A stretch of DNA of 64,000 bases from Pseudomonadota bacterium (GTDB lineage Bacteria; Pseudomonadota; Gammaproteobacteria; Steroidobacterales; Steroidobacteraceae). This document shows positions 1 to 7,567 of the stretch, piece by piece (position 1 is the first letter of the stretch; the number at the start of each line of letters is the position of its first letter). The DNA lies in the NCBI GenBank assembly GCA_016713725.1, contig JADJOO010000008.1, forward strand, positions 124,001 through 188,000, in the 5' to 3' direction. The notes under the pieces were generated by a model. It did no database searches. It was not told the DNA's origin and saw only the letters and a program-made list of their open reading frames with translations. A program made the translations under genes and the position numbers.

Positions 1-308
1 GCAATCAGCTGATACAGCGCGTCCACCTCGGCGTTTTTCCAGGCGGCTTCCTGTTCCGCACGACCGAACGACGTGCTCTTGCTCATCGCGCGTGCCTGGC
101 GGCTGCCACGCACTTTGCGGCCTTCCTGGTACTGGGCGCGCTTCTGGAAGCTGCGCTGCGCCATGTTGCGGTAGACCTTGGCGCAGCGTGTCTCCGTGCG
201 CGAGCGCACGAGGTACACCGTTGCTTCCTTGCCGCTTTTGAGCGAACGGATGACTTCGTCGATCACGCCGTCGTCGATGAGAGGCTGCAGTTCGGTGGGG
301 GTTTTCAT
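1..308 (-). CDS. RIO1-family protein kinase, N-terminal part (runs off left edge)
   Basis: About 102 N-terminal residues of a bacterial RIO-type serine kinase. The sequence begins MKTPTELQPLIDDGVIDEVI and continues with SGKEATVYLV, the RIO phosphate-binding loop. CAKVYR follows, carrying the expected ATP-contacting lysine. The KVRGSRQARAM segment and a stretch ending near EVDALYQL are characteristic of the short proteobacterial RIO proteins. The catalytic HxDLS-type loop would lie beyond the window edge. The ATG at 308-306 is the only start that fits the family N-terminus. Substrate and physiological role are unknown for bacterial members. It is transcribed away from the following gene cluster on the same strand. 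Identification is from motif recognition only. Confidence 0.8.
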   Translation of the reverse strand, partial: MKTPTELQPLIDDGVIDEVIRSLKSGKEATVYLVRSRTETRCAKVYRNMAQRSFQKRAQYQEGRKVRGSRQARAMSKSTSFGRAEQEAAWKNAEVDALYQLI

Positions 309-394
309 TGGCGCGGCGATCATACCGAGGGGACCGATCGGCGTGTCGGCGAATTGCCGGGGAGCGGCAGTGAAGACTGAGCAGCCGCCAGGAC

Positions 395-1746
395 TCAGAT
401 CCGCGATGCAGCCTTGCCCGCGGCCAGCAGCACAGGGTCCCAGACTGGCGAGAACGGCGGCGCGTAGGAGAGGTCCATGCCGCCAATTTCCGCAACGGTC
501 ATGTTGTTCCAAAGCGCTGTCGCCAGGACGTCGATGCGCTTGCCCGCGCCTTCCCCACCGACGATTTGTGCGCCGAGCAACCGGCCCGTTCCACGCTCGG
601 CCAGAACCTTTATTTTCATCGGCTGCGCACCCGGGAAGTACTGTGCTTTGCTCGATGTCTCCGTGACCACGCCGACTGCATCGAAACCGGCGGCCCCGGC
701 CTCCCGCTCGGTGAGGCCCGTGCAGGCAATCTCCACACCCTGGAACCGCGTGATCGCCGTGCCGAGCACGCCGCCAAAGGCAGCCTGACCTCCGGCAATG
801 TTGGTGCCAGCGATGCGACCTTGTTTGTTGGCGTGAGTGCCGAGGGCGATGACGACGGGCCAACCGGTGATGCGATGGCGGGACTCCACACAGTCCCCAG
901 CTGCCCAGACATGCGGCGTACCGGTGTGCAGGCGGTCGTCAACGATGATGCCGCCGGTCTTGCCCACGCCGATGTCCGCCGCCCGTGCCAGCTCCGAGTT
1001 GGGTCGCACGCCGGGCCAATGACCACGAAGTCTGCCACCAGAGAGGCTGCCGCGGTTTCCACGGCAGTGACAAGTCCCGCGGCAGTGGTGAAACCAGTGA
1101 CTGCGGTCCCGAGTCGCAGGTCGATGCCCGCTGCCCGCATCGCGTCCGCCACTCCGCCAGCCATGTCGGCATCCAGCACGGTTGCCATTGGGACGTCGAG
1201 TCGCTCGACCACCGTCACGTCAAGGCCACGCGCCAGCAGACCCTCGGCGACTTCAAGACCGATGTAGCCGGCGCCGACCACCACGGCACGCCGGGCACCC
1301 GCAACGATTCTGCGATCCACTTCCACCGCGTCATCGAGCGTACGAAGCTGCAGTACACCCTCCCGCGTCGATCCTGGCCACGGGGAGTGATGCCCGACGC
1401 ACCAGTACTGATCAGGAGTTCGTCGTAGTGCTCGATCGCCTCCCGCCCGGTGTCGCGGTCGCGTACGGTCACGTTCCGCACCGCGCAGTCGATGGCAACG
1501 ACCTCGTGGCGGATTCGAACGTCGATGCCTTTGGCCCGATGCTGCTCCGGGGTCCTGGCGATGAGGCGATCCGGTGACTTCACCAACCCCGACCAGGTAC
1601 GGAAGGCCACACGCGGCGTACGATGTATGGGAGGTTCGCTCGAAAGCCACGATCTCGAGCGCGTCGTGGGACATCAATCGTCGCGCCTGCGACGCCGCGG
1701 ACATGCCTGCAGCGTCACCGCCGATGACCACCAGTCGTCTTGCCAT
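395..1746 (-). CDS. CoA-disulfide reductase / NADH oxidase-like flavoprotein, frameshifted
   Basis: FAD/NAD(P)-dependent pyridine nucleotide-disulfide oxidoreductase. The N-terminus shows the FAD-binding RRLVVIGGDAAGMSAASQ fold, then YAACGLPY, the single redox-active cysteine context of CoA-disulfide reductases and NADH oxidases. A second Rossmann motif (VVVGAGYIGLEVAEGL) binds NAD(P)H, followed by VWAAGDCVE and the C-terminal dimerisation domain. Three frame changes are needed to read the full protein, near 1575-1585, 1385 and 1015. Each resumes exactly on family sequence, so sequence error is likelier than decay. ATG at 1746 is preferred over 1752 because a GGGGAA ribosome site is then correctly spaced. 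Length after repair is about 450 residues, normal for the family. The substrate (CoA disulfide, oxygen or polysulfide) cannot be decided here. Confidence 0.8.
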
Positions 1747-1967
1747 ATTCATTTCCCCGTGCGTTCGGCTGGAGCCAACGAACATTCTCGGCCCAGCCGA
1801 GTGCAATCTATGTGCGTTGGCGTACAGACGCAAAACCGGCCATTTTCCACCATGGCCCGCGGCTCCACACACGGACACTGGAGCGGGTTTCTGACTCGGC
1901 GCACGGATTGCGCCCGCGCGATCGCACTATCAGGGCAGTCAAGTCGCCGATTCGCCAGGAGCGCTCT

Positions 1968-2402
1968 ATGAATGAAAAGACAGCCAGCGTCCACTGGCAA
2001 GGCCAGGGCAAGCAGGGTCACGGCAAGATCAGCACCGAGACAGGCGCACTAAAGGACTATCCGTACGGTTTCGCGAGCCGCTTCGAGGACGACCGTCGCG
2101 GCACCAATCCCGAGGAAATCCTGGGAGCGGCGCACGCCGCCTGCTTCACGATGGCGTTCTCGTTCGCCTGCGATCGGGCTGGGCTGGCAACCCTGGATGT
2201 GGACACGCAGGCCAGCGTACGCCTCGCCGGGCAGGGTGACGGTTTCGTCATCGACCGGATCGCGCTGACCATGCAGGCCACTGTGCCCGGCATCAGCGCG
2301 GCGAAGTTCGAGGAGATCGCCAATGCTGCCAAGCGTGATTGTCCGCTATCGAAAGCACTGGCAAGCGTTCCGGAAATCACGCTGACGGCAACTTTGCGTT
2401 AG
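1968..2402 (+). CDS. osmC: OsmC-family peroxiredoxin
   Basis: 144-residue OsmC/Ohr-fold protein that reduces organic hydroperoxides in the cytoplasm using two reactive cysteines. Cys59 lies in AHAACFTMAFS and Cys125 in KRDCPLSKAL, the expected peroxidatic and resolving pair. The N-terminal SVHWQGQGKQGHGKIST is typical of the OsmC subfamily and not Ohr. The upstream open frame is longer, but homology begins at the ATG at 1968, which has AGGAG nine bases ahead. It is divergent from the flavoprotein gene, so the roughly 220 bases between them should hold promoters for both. A thiol-redox flavoenzyme next to a hydroperoxide reductase suggests a shared oxidative-stress role, which is inference. 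Confidence 0.9.
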   Translation: MNEKTASVHWQGQGKQGHGKISTETGALKDYPYGFASRFEDDRRGTNPEEILGAAHAACFTMAFSFACDRAGLATLDVDTQASVRLAGQGDGFVIDRIALTMQATVPGISAAKFEEIANAAKRDCPLSKALASVPEITLTATLR

Positions 2403-2504
2403 GCGAGCCCGGGCGGGGCAGGGCAGGATGTTGGGAATAGCACGGCGTCCTGCGGTCCTGTCGCAGTCGGGCTGACCCGCAAGACACTACCTAAGGAGAT
2501 CGCA

Positions 2505-2729
2505 ATGCCAGAGAAGATCCCGCCTGCCAAAGGAACAACACCCGACGCGGCACCCGCTGCCAGCGCGTACACCCAGTGGTACGAGGTGAAGAAGGGCGAC
2601 ACGCTCTGGAAGATCGCCAAGGAAGTCTATGGCGACGGCAGCCTCTACCCCGAGATTTTCAAGGCCAACCAGGACACTCTCAGCGACCCCGACAAGATTC
2701 AGGTCGGTCAGAAGCTGCGTATTCCCTGA
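2505..2729 (+). CDS. Small LysM-domain protein
   Basis: 74-residue protein with a proline/alanine-rich head (residues 1-22) and one LysM domain (about 24-73): QWYEVKKGDTLWKIAKEVYG followed by a YPEIFKANQ helix and DPDKIQVGQKLRIP. LysM modules bind glycan backbones such as peptidoglycan, but there is no signal peptide, so the protein may act in the cytoplasm, as the single-LysM Kbp/YgaU-type proteins do. A good ribosome site (AAGGAG) precedes the ATG. It lies 47 bases upstream of a lipoprotein gene on the same strand and may be cotranscribed with it. The exact ligand is unknown. Confidence 0.85.
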   Translation: MPEKIPPAKGTTPDAAPAASAYTQWYEVKKGDTLWKIAKEVYGDGSLYPEIFKANQDTLSDPDKIQVGQKLRIP

Positions 2730-2776
2730 TCAAACTGGTTGCACCCGACACCGCTGGAAAACCCAAGGAGTTCCCC

Positions 2777-3388
2777 ATGAAGCTCAAGTCCGTGTTTGCT
2801 GGATTTCTCTCGCTCGTGATGGCTGCCGTGATGCTGGCTGGCTGCGCCAACCAGATGGAACCGGCCAAGAAGGCTATCGCAGACATCGAAGCCGCCGTCG
2901 AAGCGGCCGGTCCCGATGCCGCGCAGTACATTCCGGATCAGCTGCAGGCCGTGACGAGCCAGATCATCGAACTGAAGATGAAGTTCGACCAGAAGGACTA
3001 CAAGGCAGTGATCGCCGCAGCTCCCGCGTTGCTCACGCAGGCGCAGGGACTGGCTGCTGCGGCTGCTACTGCCAAGCAGGCGGCCGAAGCGGCAGCGCTC
3101 GAGACATTGAACGCCGAGTGGGGCACGCTCTCGACGGATCTGCCGGCGCAGCTCGCGGCCGTCACCAGCCGGGTCAAAATGCTCTCGAAGTCGATGAGGC
3201 TGCCGGCAGGACTCGACGCGGCGACGTTCGACGCGGCGAAGACCAGCGCCAGTGAAGCCGCGACCCTGTGGGACCAGGCCACGGCGGCCCAGGCGGCCGG
3301 CAACGTGGAGCAGGCCGTCACCACCGGGCGTCAGGTCAAGGAAAAGCTGGACACAGCGATGGCCGGGCTTGGCATGTCAGCCGGCTGA
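2777..3388 (+). CDS. Alanine-rich helical lipoprotein, unknown function
   Basis: 203-residue predicted lipoprotein. A basic N-terminus and hydrophobic segment lead into the lipobox LAGC, placing the acylated cysteine at residue 23. The mature part is almost entirely alanine-rich and likely helical, with heptad-like spacing around AAATAKQAAEAAALETL. This suggests a coiled-coil or helical-bundle periplasmic protein. AAGGAG lies eight bases before the ATG. It follows the LysM gene closely and is terminated by a clear hairpin at 3415-3441, so the two probably form one transcript. I do not recognise a named family. Anchoring to the inner or outer membrane cannot be decided; residue +2 after the cysteine is alanine, which favours outer-membrane sorting. 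Confidence 0.8.
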   Translation: MKLKSVFAGFLSLVMAAVMLAGCANQMEPAKKAIADIEAAVEAAGPDAAQYIPDQLQAVTSQIIELKMKFDQKDYKAVIAAAPALLTQAQGLAAAAATAKQAAEAAALETLNAEWGTLSTDLPAQLAAVTSRVKMLSKSMRLPAGLDAATFDAAKTSASEAATLWDQATAAQAAGNVEQAVTTGRQVKEKLDTAMAGLGMSAG

Positions 3389-3414
3389 AACGTCTCACCG
3401 AAAGAGTGCGCACG

Positions 3415-3441
3415 CGGGCCGCCTTCGGGCGGCCCGTTTTT
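3415..3441 (+). terminator. Rho-independent terminator
   Basis: A GC-rich stem (CGGGCCGCC with GGCGGCCCG, a perfect nine-base pairing) closes on a TTCG tetraloop and is followed by TTTTT. It lies 27 bases after the lipoprotein stop codon, a classic intrinsic terminator for the LysM-lipoprotein transcript. Confidence 0.92.
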
Positions 3442-3557
3442 ATGCGCGCGCGGCACGGTGGGGCGTGGCGCGCACCTCAAGTACGTCGGGCCGCTGGGCG
3501 AGTTGAGTCCTGCAGGATTCGGTCGTGGCAGTGAAGCGATCTCGACGGCGTTGCCAA

Positions 3558-5417
3558 CTAACGAAGTCCGATACGGTTGACCAGTTCGGTGTATCGAGGA
3601 TCGCTGCGCAGGGGCTCGTAACCGGGATCAAGGTGCAGATAGATCAGGCCAGCCGAGCGCGCCTGGTAAGCCCGCTCGAGCGCGTCGAAGGCACGGTCGA
3701 GGTTGCCCACCGCGGCATGACCCATCGCCAGGTACTCGGCGCGCACGTACTGCTGGCGCGACTCGCCCTCCAGGCGCGCGAGGATCTCCTCCGCCTCCTC
3801 ACGACGGCCAAGTGCCGCCAGCGCCCGTACGATCATGGCATCGTAGGAACGTACGGCCGTGTCGAGGCCCTGGCCGCGCTGGAACCAGTCGAGGGCCTGC
3901 TCGGCATCGCCCTTGGCGAGGTAGGCGGAACCGACGAACACGAAGCCGCGGCCGTACTTCTCATCGATCTCGAACGTCTCTGCACCCTGCGCGATGGCGG
4001 CCTTGTAGTCTTTGGCATACAAAAGCAGGCGCGTGGCCCAGCCGAAGTACTCGACCCGCAGCGGGTCGAGTTCCAGGGCGCGGCGTACCGCGGTGATCCC
4101 GTCCGCAAGGCGTCCCACCACCGGCAGCGCCGTTGCCAGGACCCAGTGCGCTTCCGCGTTGTTGGGACTGAGAGCCACGGCGCGCTCGACGTGGCGCACG
4201 CCGTCCGCGAACTTCCACTCGTGCCAGCACAGCACCTTGCCGATCGAAATCATGGCATCGGCGAGTTCGGGATCCCGTTGCAGGGCCCGCTCGGCCGCAG
4301 ATTTTGCGCGGGGATAGGCGTCGTCGGGCGGAACCCAGTCATCCGCGAGGTCGCACCACACGTCGGCGATGCCGGCATAGGCGCGGGCGAATCCGGGATC
4401 CTGCAGCAGCGCATTCTGGAACAGGTCGTAGGCCTTGCGCAGACCGACTTCGCTGAACTTGTTGAAATGAAAACGACCCTTCAGATACGTCGTGTAGGCG
4501 TCGAGACTCTTCGTCGGCGCCACGACGCCCGCCGCGTCGCCGGTCAGCTGCAGCTTCAACGCGTCGACGATGGACCGTGAAATGTCATCCTGGACCGCGA
4601 AGATGTCTTCGAGCTGGCGGTCGTAGGTTTCGGACCAGAGCTGGTAGCCGTTGTCGACGTTGACCAGCTGTGCCGCAATCCGAATCCGATTGCCCACTTT
4701 GCGCACGCTGCCTTCGAGCAGGGTGGTCACTCCGAGCTTCTCGCCGATCTGGCGAACATTGACGTCCTTGCGGCCCTTGAACGCGAAGCAGGATGAGCGG
4801 GAGGCGACGTGGATGCCCGGCACTTTCGACAAGGCGTTGATGATTTCCTCGGTCATGCCGTCGCTGAAATACTCGTTTTCGGGATCGGCACTCATGTTCG
4901 CGAGCGGCAGGACTGCAATCGCCTTCGGCCCCGACGTTGGCTTCGGCGGGTCCGTCGGCGCGTGACGGACCCCGCCCGCGTTTGGTCGCGACGTCGCCTG
5001 GGCCGCGCGTTCCGCGAAAGTCGCAAACGCGGAATCTCCGGTCAGTCGCGACCACTGTCGCTCGCGAAAACGGTCGGGTACTCGAGCGAGTGCGTCACTG
5101 GTCTCGTCGATCACCACCGGCATGAGGAAGGCCTGGTCGTCGGAAATCAGGTGCGAGCGGTCGACTGCTAGCTTCCATTCCAGCCGGAAGTAGCCTTCAC
5201 TGCGCGACTCGGTGTTCTTCGAGATGACCGGCACGAACAGCGTGCAATCCTTGATCCGCTTGCGGATCGACGCGTCCCACGCGTCGCCGCCGCGCAGTTC
5301 GCTCTGGTCGAACCACACTTCGAGCCCCGCCGCGCGCAAAGCATCGGCGATGCGCCGTGCAATCGCCGCGTCCTGCGAGGCATAACTCAGAAATACGGCG
5401 CGAGTGTCTTCGCTCAT
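3558..5417 (-). CDS. TIR domain - TolB-like domain - TPR repeat protein
   Basis: 619 residues in one intact frame. Residues 1-130 are a TIR domain: AVFLSYASQDAAIARRIADA, then GLEVWFDQSELRGGDAWD and FVPVISKNTESRSEGYFRLE. The glutamate of RLEW sits where NADase-type TIR domains carry their catalytic acid. Residues 165-285 match the TolB-like/FlgO-type module seen in adenylate-cyclase-like TPR proteins (IAVLPLANMSADPENEYFSD, LLEGSVRKVG). The rest is tetratricopeptide repeats to the C-terminus. No cyclase domain or transmembrane segment is present. TIR domains can bind partners or cleave NAD+, and TPRs mediate protein contacts. Whether this is signalling or anti-phage immunity is not shown. It is divergent from a small unknown gene across an inverted repeat at 5464-5488. 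Confidence 0.85.
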   Translation of the reverse strand: MSEDTRAVFLSYASQDAAIARRIADALRAAGLEVWFDQSELRGGDAWDASIRKRIKDCTLFVPVISKNTESRSEGYFRLEWKLAVDRSHLISDDQAFLMPVVIDETSDALARVPDRFRERQWSRLTGDSAFATFAERAAQATSRPNAGGVRHAPTDPPKPTSGPKAIAVLPLANMSADPENEYFSDGMTEEIINALSKVPGIHVASRSSCFAFKGRKDVNVRQIGEKLGVTTLLEGSVRKVGNRIRIAAQLVNVDNGYQLWSETYDRQLEDIFAVQDDISRSIVDALKLQLTGDAAGVVAPTKSLDAYTTYLKGRFHFNKFSEVGLRKAYDLFQNALLQDPGFARAYAGIADVWCDLADDWVPPDDAYPRAKSAAERALQRDPELADAMISIGKVLCWHEWKFADGVRHVERAVALSPNNAEAHWVLATALPVVGRLADGITAVRRALELDPLRVEYFGWATRLLLYAKDYKAAIAQGAETFEIDEKYGRGFVFVGSAYLAKGDAEQALDWFQRGQGLDTAVRSYDAMIVRALAALGRREEAEEILARLEGESRQQYVRAEYLAMGHAAVGNLDRAFDALERAYQARSAGLIYLHLDPGYEPLRSDPRYTELVNRIGLR

Positions 5418-5463
5418 GGCGGTCGGTCAGTAAACGGCAAGTATTCGGGGTCCGGTCAAAGGG

Positions 5464-5488
5464 GTCAACCCGAGCGACGTGGGTTGAC
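5464..5488. promoter_or_regulatory. Perfect inverted repeat between divergent genes, candidate operator
   Basis: GTCAACCC and GGGTTGAC form an eight-base perfect inverted repeat separated by nine bases, in the 109-base gap between the TIR-TolB-TPR gene (leftward) and a small unknown gene (rightward). The right arm overlaps a TTGACA hexamer at 5484-5489, so a dimeric regulator bound here could block that -35 element. No good -10 follows at 17 bases, so the promoter itself is uncertain. Confidence 0.4.
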
Positions 5489-5526
5489 ATGGTCGCGTCG
5501 CCTGAGGGTTGCATCTGGAAGGGACG

Positions 5527-5730
5527 ATGTGTTCGTACCTTGATGCGCCATTGGATCGGGAGATCGAACCGTTGCTCGCGTTCCTGCCGCGGCTGTCGGC
5601 GGAGGGAGTCGTTGCTGTTCTCCGCTGGGATGGCGGGGAGAAGACTGATAGCCGCGGTTTCGTCATGCCGTGGCCGGTGTATGACGCGGTCGTCAAGGAG
5701 TTCTTCGAGGCGGCGGGGCAGGAGTGCTGA
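5527..5730 (+). CDS. Small hypothetical protein, possibly truncated
   Basis: 67 residues from the ATG at 5527 (a TTG at 5509 would add six). The protein is acidic and soluble: MCSYLDAPLDREIEPLLAF, then AVLRWDGGEKTD and VMPWPVYDAVVKEFFEAAGQ before the stop. The MPWPVYxxxVxxFF stretch resembles a conserved block in a family of uncharacterised proteins that normally continue past this point. The early stop after GQEC may therefore reflect truncation or a frame error. I cannot name the family with certainty. It is divergent from the TIR gene and convergent with the membrane protein at 5744, from which it is separated by 13 bases. Confidence 0.45.
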   Translation: MCSYLDAPLDREIEPLLAFLPRLSAEGVVAVLRWDGGEKTDSRGFVMPWPVYDAVVKEFFEAAGQEC

Positions 5731-5743
5731 GAGGCGCGCGCGC

Positions 5744-6124
5744 TTACGCTGGCCAGACGGGTGTCAGCAACAAGGTGCCGAAGCCGAGCAACAGCAGCAG
5801 TTCGACGGCGACGCTGACAAGGATGGCGGGACCGGCTCGCCGCGCGCGGTACTCGTACAACCCGAGGCCGGCGAGCAGGGCATTGACCAGTACCGCGAAC
5901 AGGCTGACGCTGGTGATCAGTTCCACCGACGTAGTCGAACGCACCAGAATGCAGAGCAAGGCAACGCCCAGATACACGGCGCCGATGCGGCGGCCGACCA
6001 GCAGGGCACCCACGCTTGGCTCGATGCGCCAGCGCTGCAGCATCAGTCGACCGGCGAACAGCCAACCGGCCCCGAGCAACACGGCGGCAATGCAGGTCAC
6101 GATCGCAAGCGCGTGAAAGCTCAT
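5744..6124 (-). CDS. Small integral membrane protein, unknown function
   Basis: 126 residues with about four hydrophobic spans: around residues 3-25, 42-62, 66-90 and 100-122. A basic segment (LMLQRWRIEP) follows the first span and YEYRARRAG the third. No family is recognised. Its ATG overlaps the stop of the upstream Doc gene by four bases (ATGA), so it is almost certainly translated from the same mRNA as the toxin-antitoxin pair. A membrane protein in that position is unusual and might be accidental readthrough cargo or a functional third component. Confidence 0.7.
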   Translation of the reverse strand: MSFHALAIVTCIAAVLLGAGWLFAGRLMLQRWRIEPSVGALLVGRRIGAVYLGVALLCILVRSTTSVELITSVSLFAVLVNALLAGLGLYEYRARRAGPAILVSVAVELLLLLGFGTLLLTPVWPA

Positions 6125-6552
6125 GGGGATTCGCTGGCCGGGGGCGCACGCGGAATCCTGGCGATGGGCGCCACGTGGGCGATGATCCAGTCGGCGAGTT
6201 GATCTTCGGTCAGGTCGCCGGCGGCAAGCGACTGAATGGTATCGACCGCATCGAGCTCATCGGACATGAGGTCCAAGCCGTTCATGCGCAGGAAGACGTC
6301 GATGATGGCGAGCGCGACGCGTTTGTTACCGTCAGGGAAGCTGTGACCGCGCGCCAACGCGAAGCCGTACGCCGCCGCAAGGCGCGGTAGCGACGGCGGA
6401 ATCTGCGAGTACGCGTGCAGATTGACCGGGCGACCGAGCGCAGATTCGAGGTCGCCGTGGCGCGGTGGACCGGAGAGCCCGCCGTGCTCCGCGATCAACT
6501 CGCGCTGGATCGCGACTACAGCGCGCAGCGGGACCCAGGTGGGATCCGTCAT
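6121..6552 (-). CDS. doc: Doc-type Fic toxin (death-on-curing family)
   Basis: 143-residue Fic/Doc protein. The catalytic loop reads HSFPDGNKRVAL, matching Doc HxFxDGNKR, with the preceding helix AAAYGFALARG. Doc toxins phosphorylate EF-Tu on a conserved threonine and stall translation; members with other loops AMPylate targets. The N-terminal HGGLSGPPRHGDLESALGRP is the usual Doc head. The start at 6552 is chosen because homology begins at PTWVPL; the longer frame adds unrelated residues. It follows the AbrB-type antitoxin by 19 bases and overlaps the membrane protein gene by four. The key His, Asp, Asn and Arg residues are all present, so the toxin looks active. Confidence 0.88.
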   Translation of the reverse strand: MTDPTWVPLRAVVAIQRELIAEHGGLSGPPRHGDLESALGRPVNLHAYSQIPPSLPRLAAAYGFALARGHSFPDGNKRVALAIIDVFLRMNGLDLMSDELDAVDTIQSLAAGDLTEDQLADWIIAHVAPIARIPRAPPASESP

Positions 6553-6571
6553 GGGAGGTTGGCTGGCGAAA

Positions 6572-6799
6572 TTACTTTGCGAGCGTGCGCAGCGCGTTAC
6601 GGTACTTGCGGCGCGTCTGCTCGAAGGCTTCCATCGCGGCGTCGAAGTCCGGGTCAAATGGCGTCAGGTGCAGTCCCTCGGTGTCGACCACGTAGTGAAC
6701 CGAGTCGTCCTCGCCAACGTGCAGTTGGTCGGCCACTTCCTTGGGCAGGATCAGGCCCAGCGAGTTGCCGATCTTGCGGACCTTCATCTTGGCTGCCAT
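6572..6799 (-). CDS. AbrB/MazE-type antitoxin
   Basis: 75-residue swapped-hairpin DNA-binding protein: MKVRKIGNSLGLILPKEVAD (from residue 5) is the classic AbrB/MazE/SpoVT fold, followed by LHVGEDDSVHYVVDTEGLHL. An acidic then basic tail (DFDAAMEAFEQTRRKYRNAL) probably wraps the toxin. It sits directly upstream of doc, and the pair should encode an antitoxin and its Fic toxin. Usual Doc partners are Phd proteins, but AbrB-Doc pairs are also known. Palindromic DNA just upstream (6834-6845 and 6881-6896) is the likely autoregulatory operator. The start may be the first or the second methionine (residue 5). Confidence 0.87.
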   Translation of the reverse strand: MAAKMKVRKIGNSLGLILPKEVADQLHVGEDDSVHYVVDTEGLHLTPFDPDFDAAMEAFEQTRRKYRNALRTLAK

Positions 6800-6833
6800 G
6801 GCGCCAGGCTCCTAGTGTGGGTGGAGCAGAGTT

Positions 6834-6896
6834 TAACTACAGTTATAACGTTTGGTCAAGCTTTCTAAGGCTATGTTTGACATAATATACATTATG
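6834..6896 (-). promoter_or_regulatory. AT-rich promoter/operator region of the AbrB-Doc operon
   Basis: Unusually AT-rich for this window. Reading leftward, TTGACC (6859-6854) is followed after 17 bases by TTAAAC (6836-6831), a plausible sigma-70 promoter 30 bases before the antitoxin start. Two dyads are visible. TAACT-AC-AGTTA at 6834-6845 overlaps the -10 region, and CATAAT-ATAC-ATTATG at 6881-6896 lies upstream. Such paired palindromes are what AbrB-type antitoxins use for autorepression, but binding is inferred. Confidence 0.5.
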
Positions 6897-7076
6897 CGTA
6901 CTGTTGGACTGCCCCAGGAGAGCGCCAAAGGGATCCGTTGTCATGCAGCCGCAAGTCCCAATTGGCAGGCTCACCGGCTCAAATCGCAGGCTGTCGCGTG
7001 CTGATTGGTCGGCTCGGACCACGTCGTGCTAACGTACTTTCGTCCGACAAGTTCAGAACAATCAGGGGAAAAACTA

Positions 7077-7520
7077 ATGATTCGAAAACTCGGCACTGCA
7101 TTCGTCGCCACCTTCCTGCTGCTTGGTGCCGCGGCGCCGGCGTCCGCGCAGGACTCGCGCTATGACATCGGCAACATCTGGTATGTCTCCAGCATTGATG
7201 TACTGGATGGGCAGTTTGAAAACTACATGTCATGGCTCGCCGACGAATGGGTCAAGTTCAGGAAGCTCAATGCGTTGCATGGCAACGAGGTCGGCTACCA
7301 CGTCCTCAGCAATTCCAATCCAAGGAAAGGTGAGGCAGATCTTTTCCTGGTGACGATTCACAAGGACTTCCTCAAGATTGCCGAAGGCCTGGCGCTGGAA
7401 AAGAAGGTCAGTGAGTCGATGGCGAAGGACCGCAAGCAGTTTGAAAAAGAAGGCGCCGCTCGTGCACCCATGCGCACGGTGATGGGAAGCATGGAATTGA
7501 TCGAGCTAAACCTGAAATAG
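7077..7520 (+). CDS. Secreted protein of unknown function
   Basis: 147 residues with a clear Sec signal peptide (MIRKLGTAFVATFLLLGAAA, cleavage expected after ASA at residue 24). The mature part is soluble with mixed charge: IWYVSSIDVLDGQFENYMSW, ADLFLVTIHKDF and a C-terminal APMRTVMGSMELIEL. The arrangement resembles a small periplasmic ferredoxin-like alpha/beta domain, but no named family is recognised. CAGGGGA precedes the ATG by about eight bases. It is transcribed alone and ended by a strong hairpin at 7531. Confidence 0.7.
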   Translation: MIRKLGTAFVATFLLLGAAAPASAQDSRYDIGNIWYVSSIDVLDGQFENYMSWLADEWVKFRKLNALHGNEVGYHVLSNSNPRKGEADLFLVTIHKDFLKIAEGLALEKKVSESMAKDRKQFEKEGAARAPMRTVMGSMELIELNLK

Positions 7521-7530
7521 GTGATTCGAG

Positions 7531-7558
7531 GGGCCCGGGTAAGGCCTGGGCCCTTTCT
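7531..7558 (+). terminator. Rho-independent terminator
   Basis: GGGCCCGGG pairs with CCTGGGCCC (one G-U) around a five-base loop, followed by TTTCTC. It starts ten bases after the stop of the secreted-protein gene and lies between two convergent genes. Confidence 0.8.
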
Positions 7559-7567
7559 CGCTACGCC

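Noticed and set aside
5484..5489. TTGACA as a full promoter for the small gene at 5527
   Set aside because: No acceptable -10 hexamer lies 16-18 bases downstream, so only the inverted repeat is reported.
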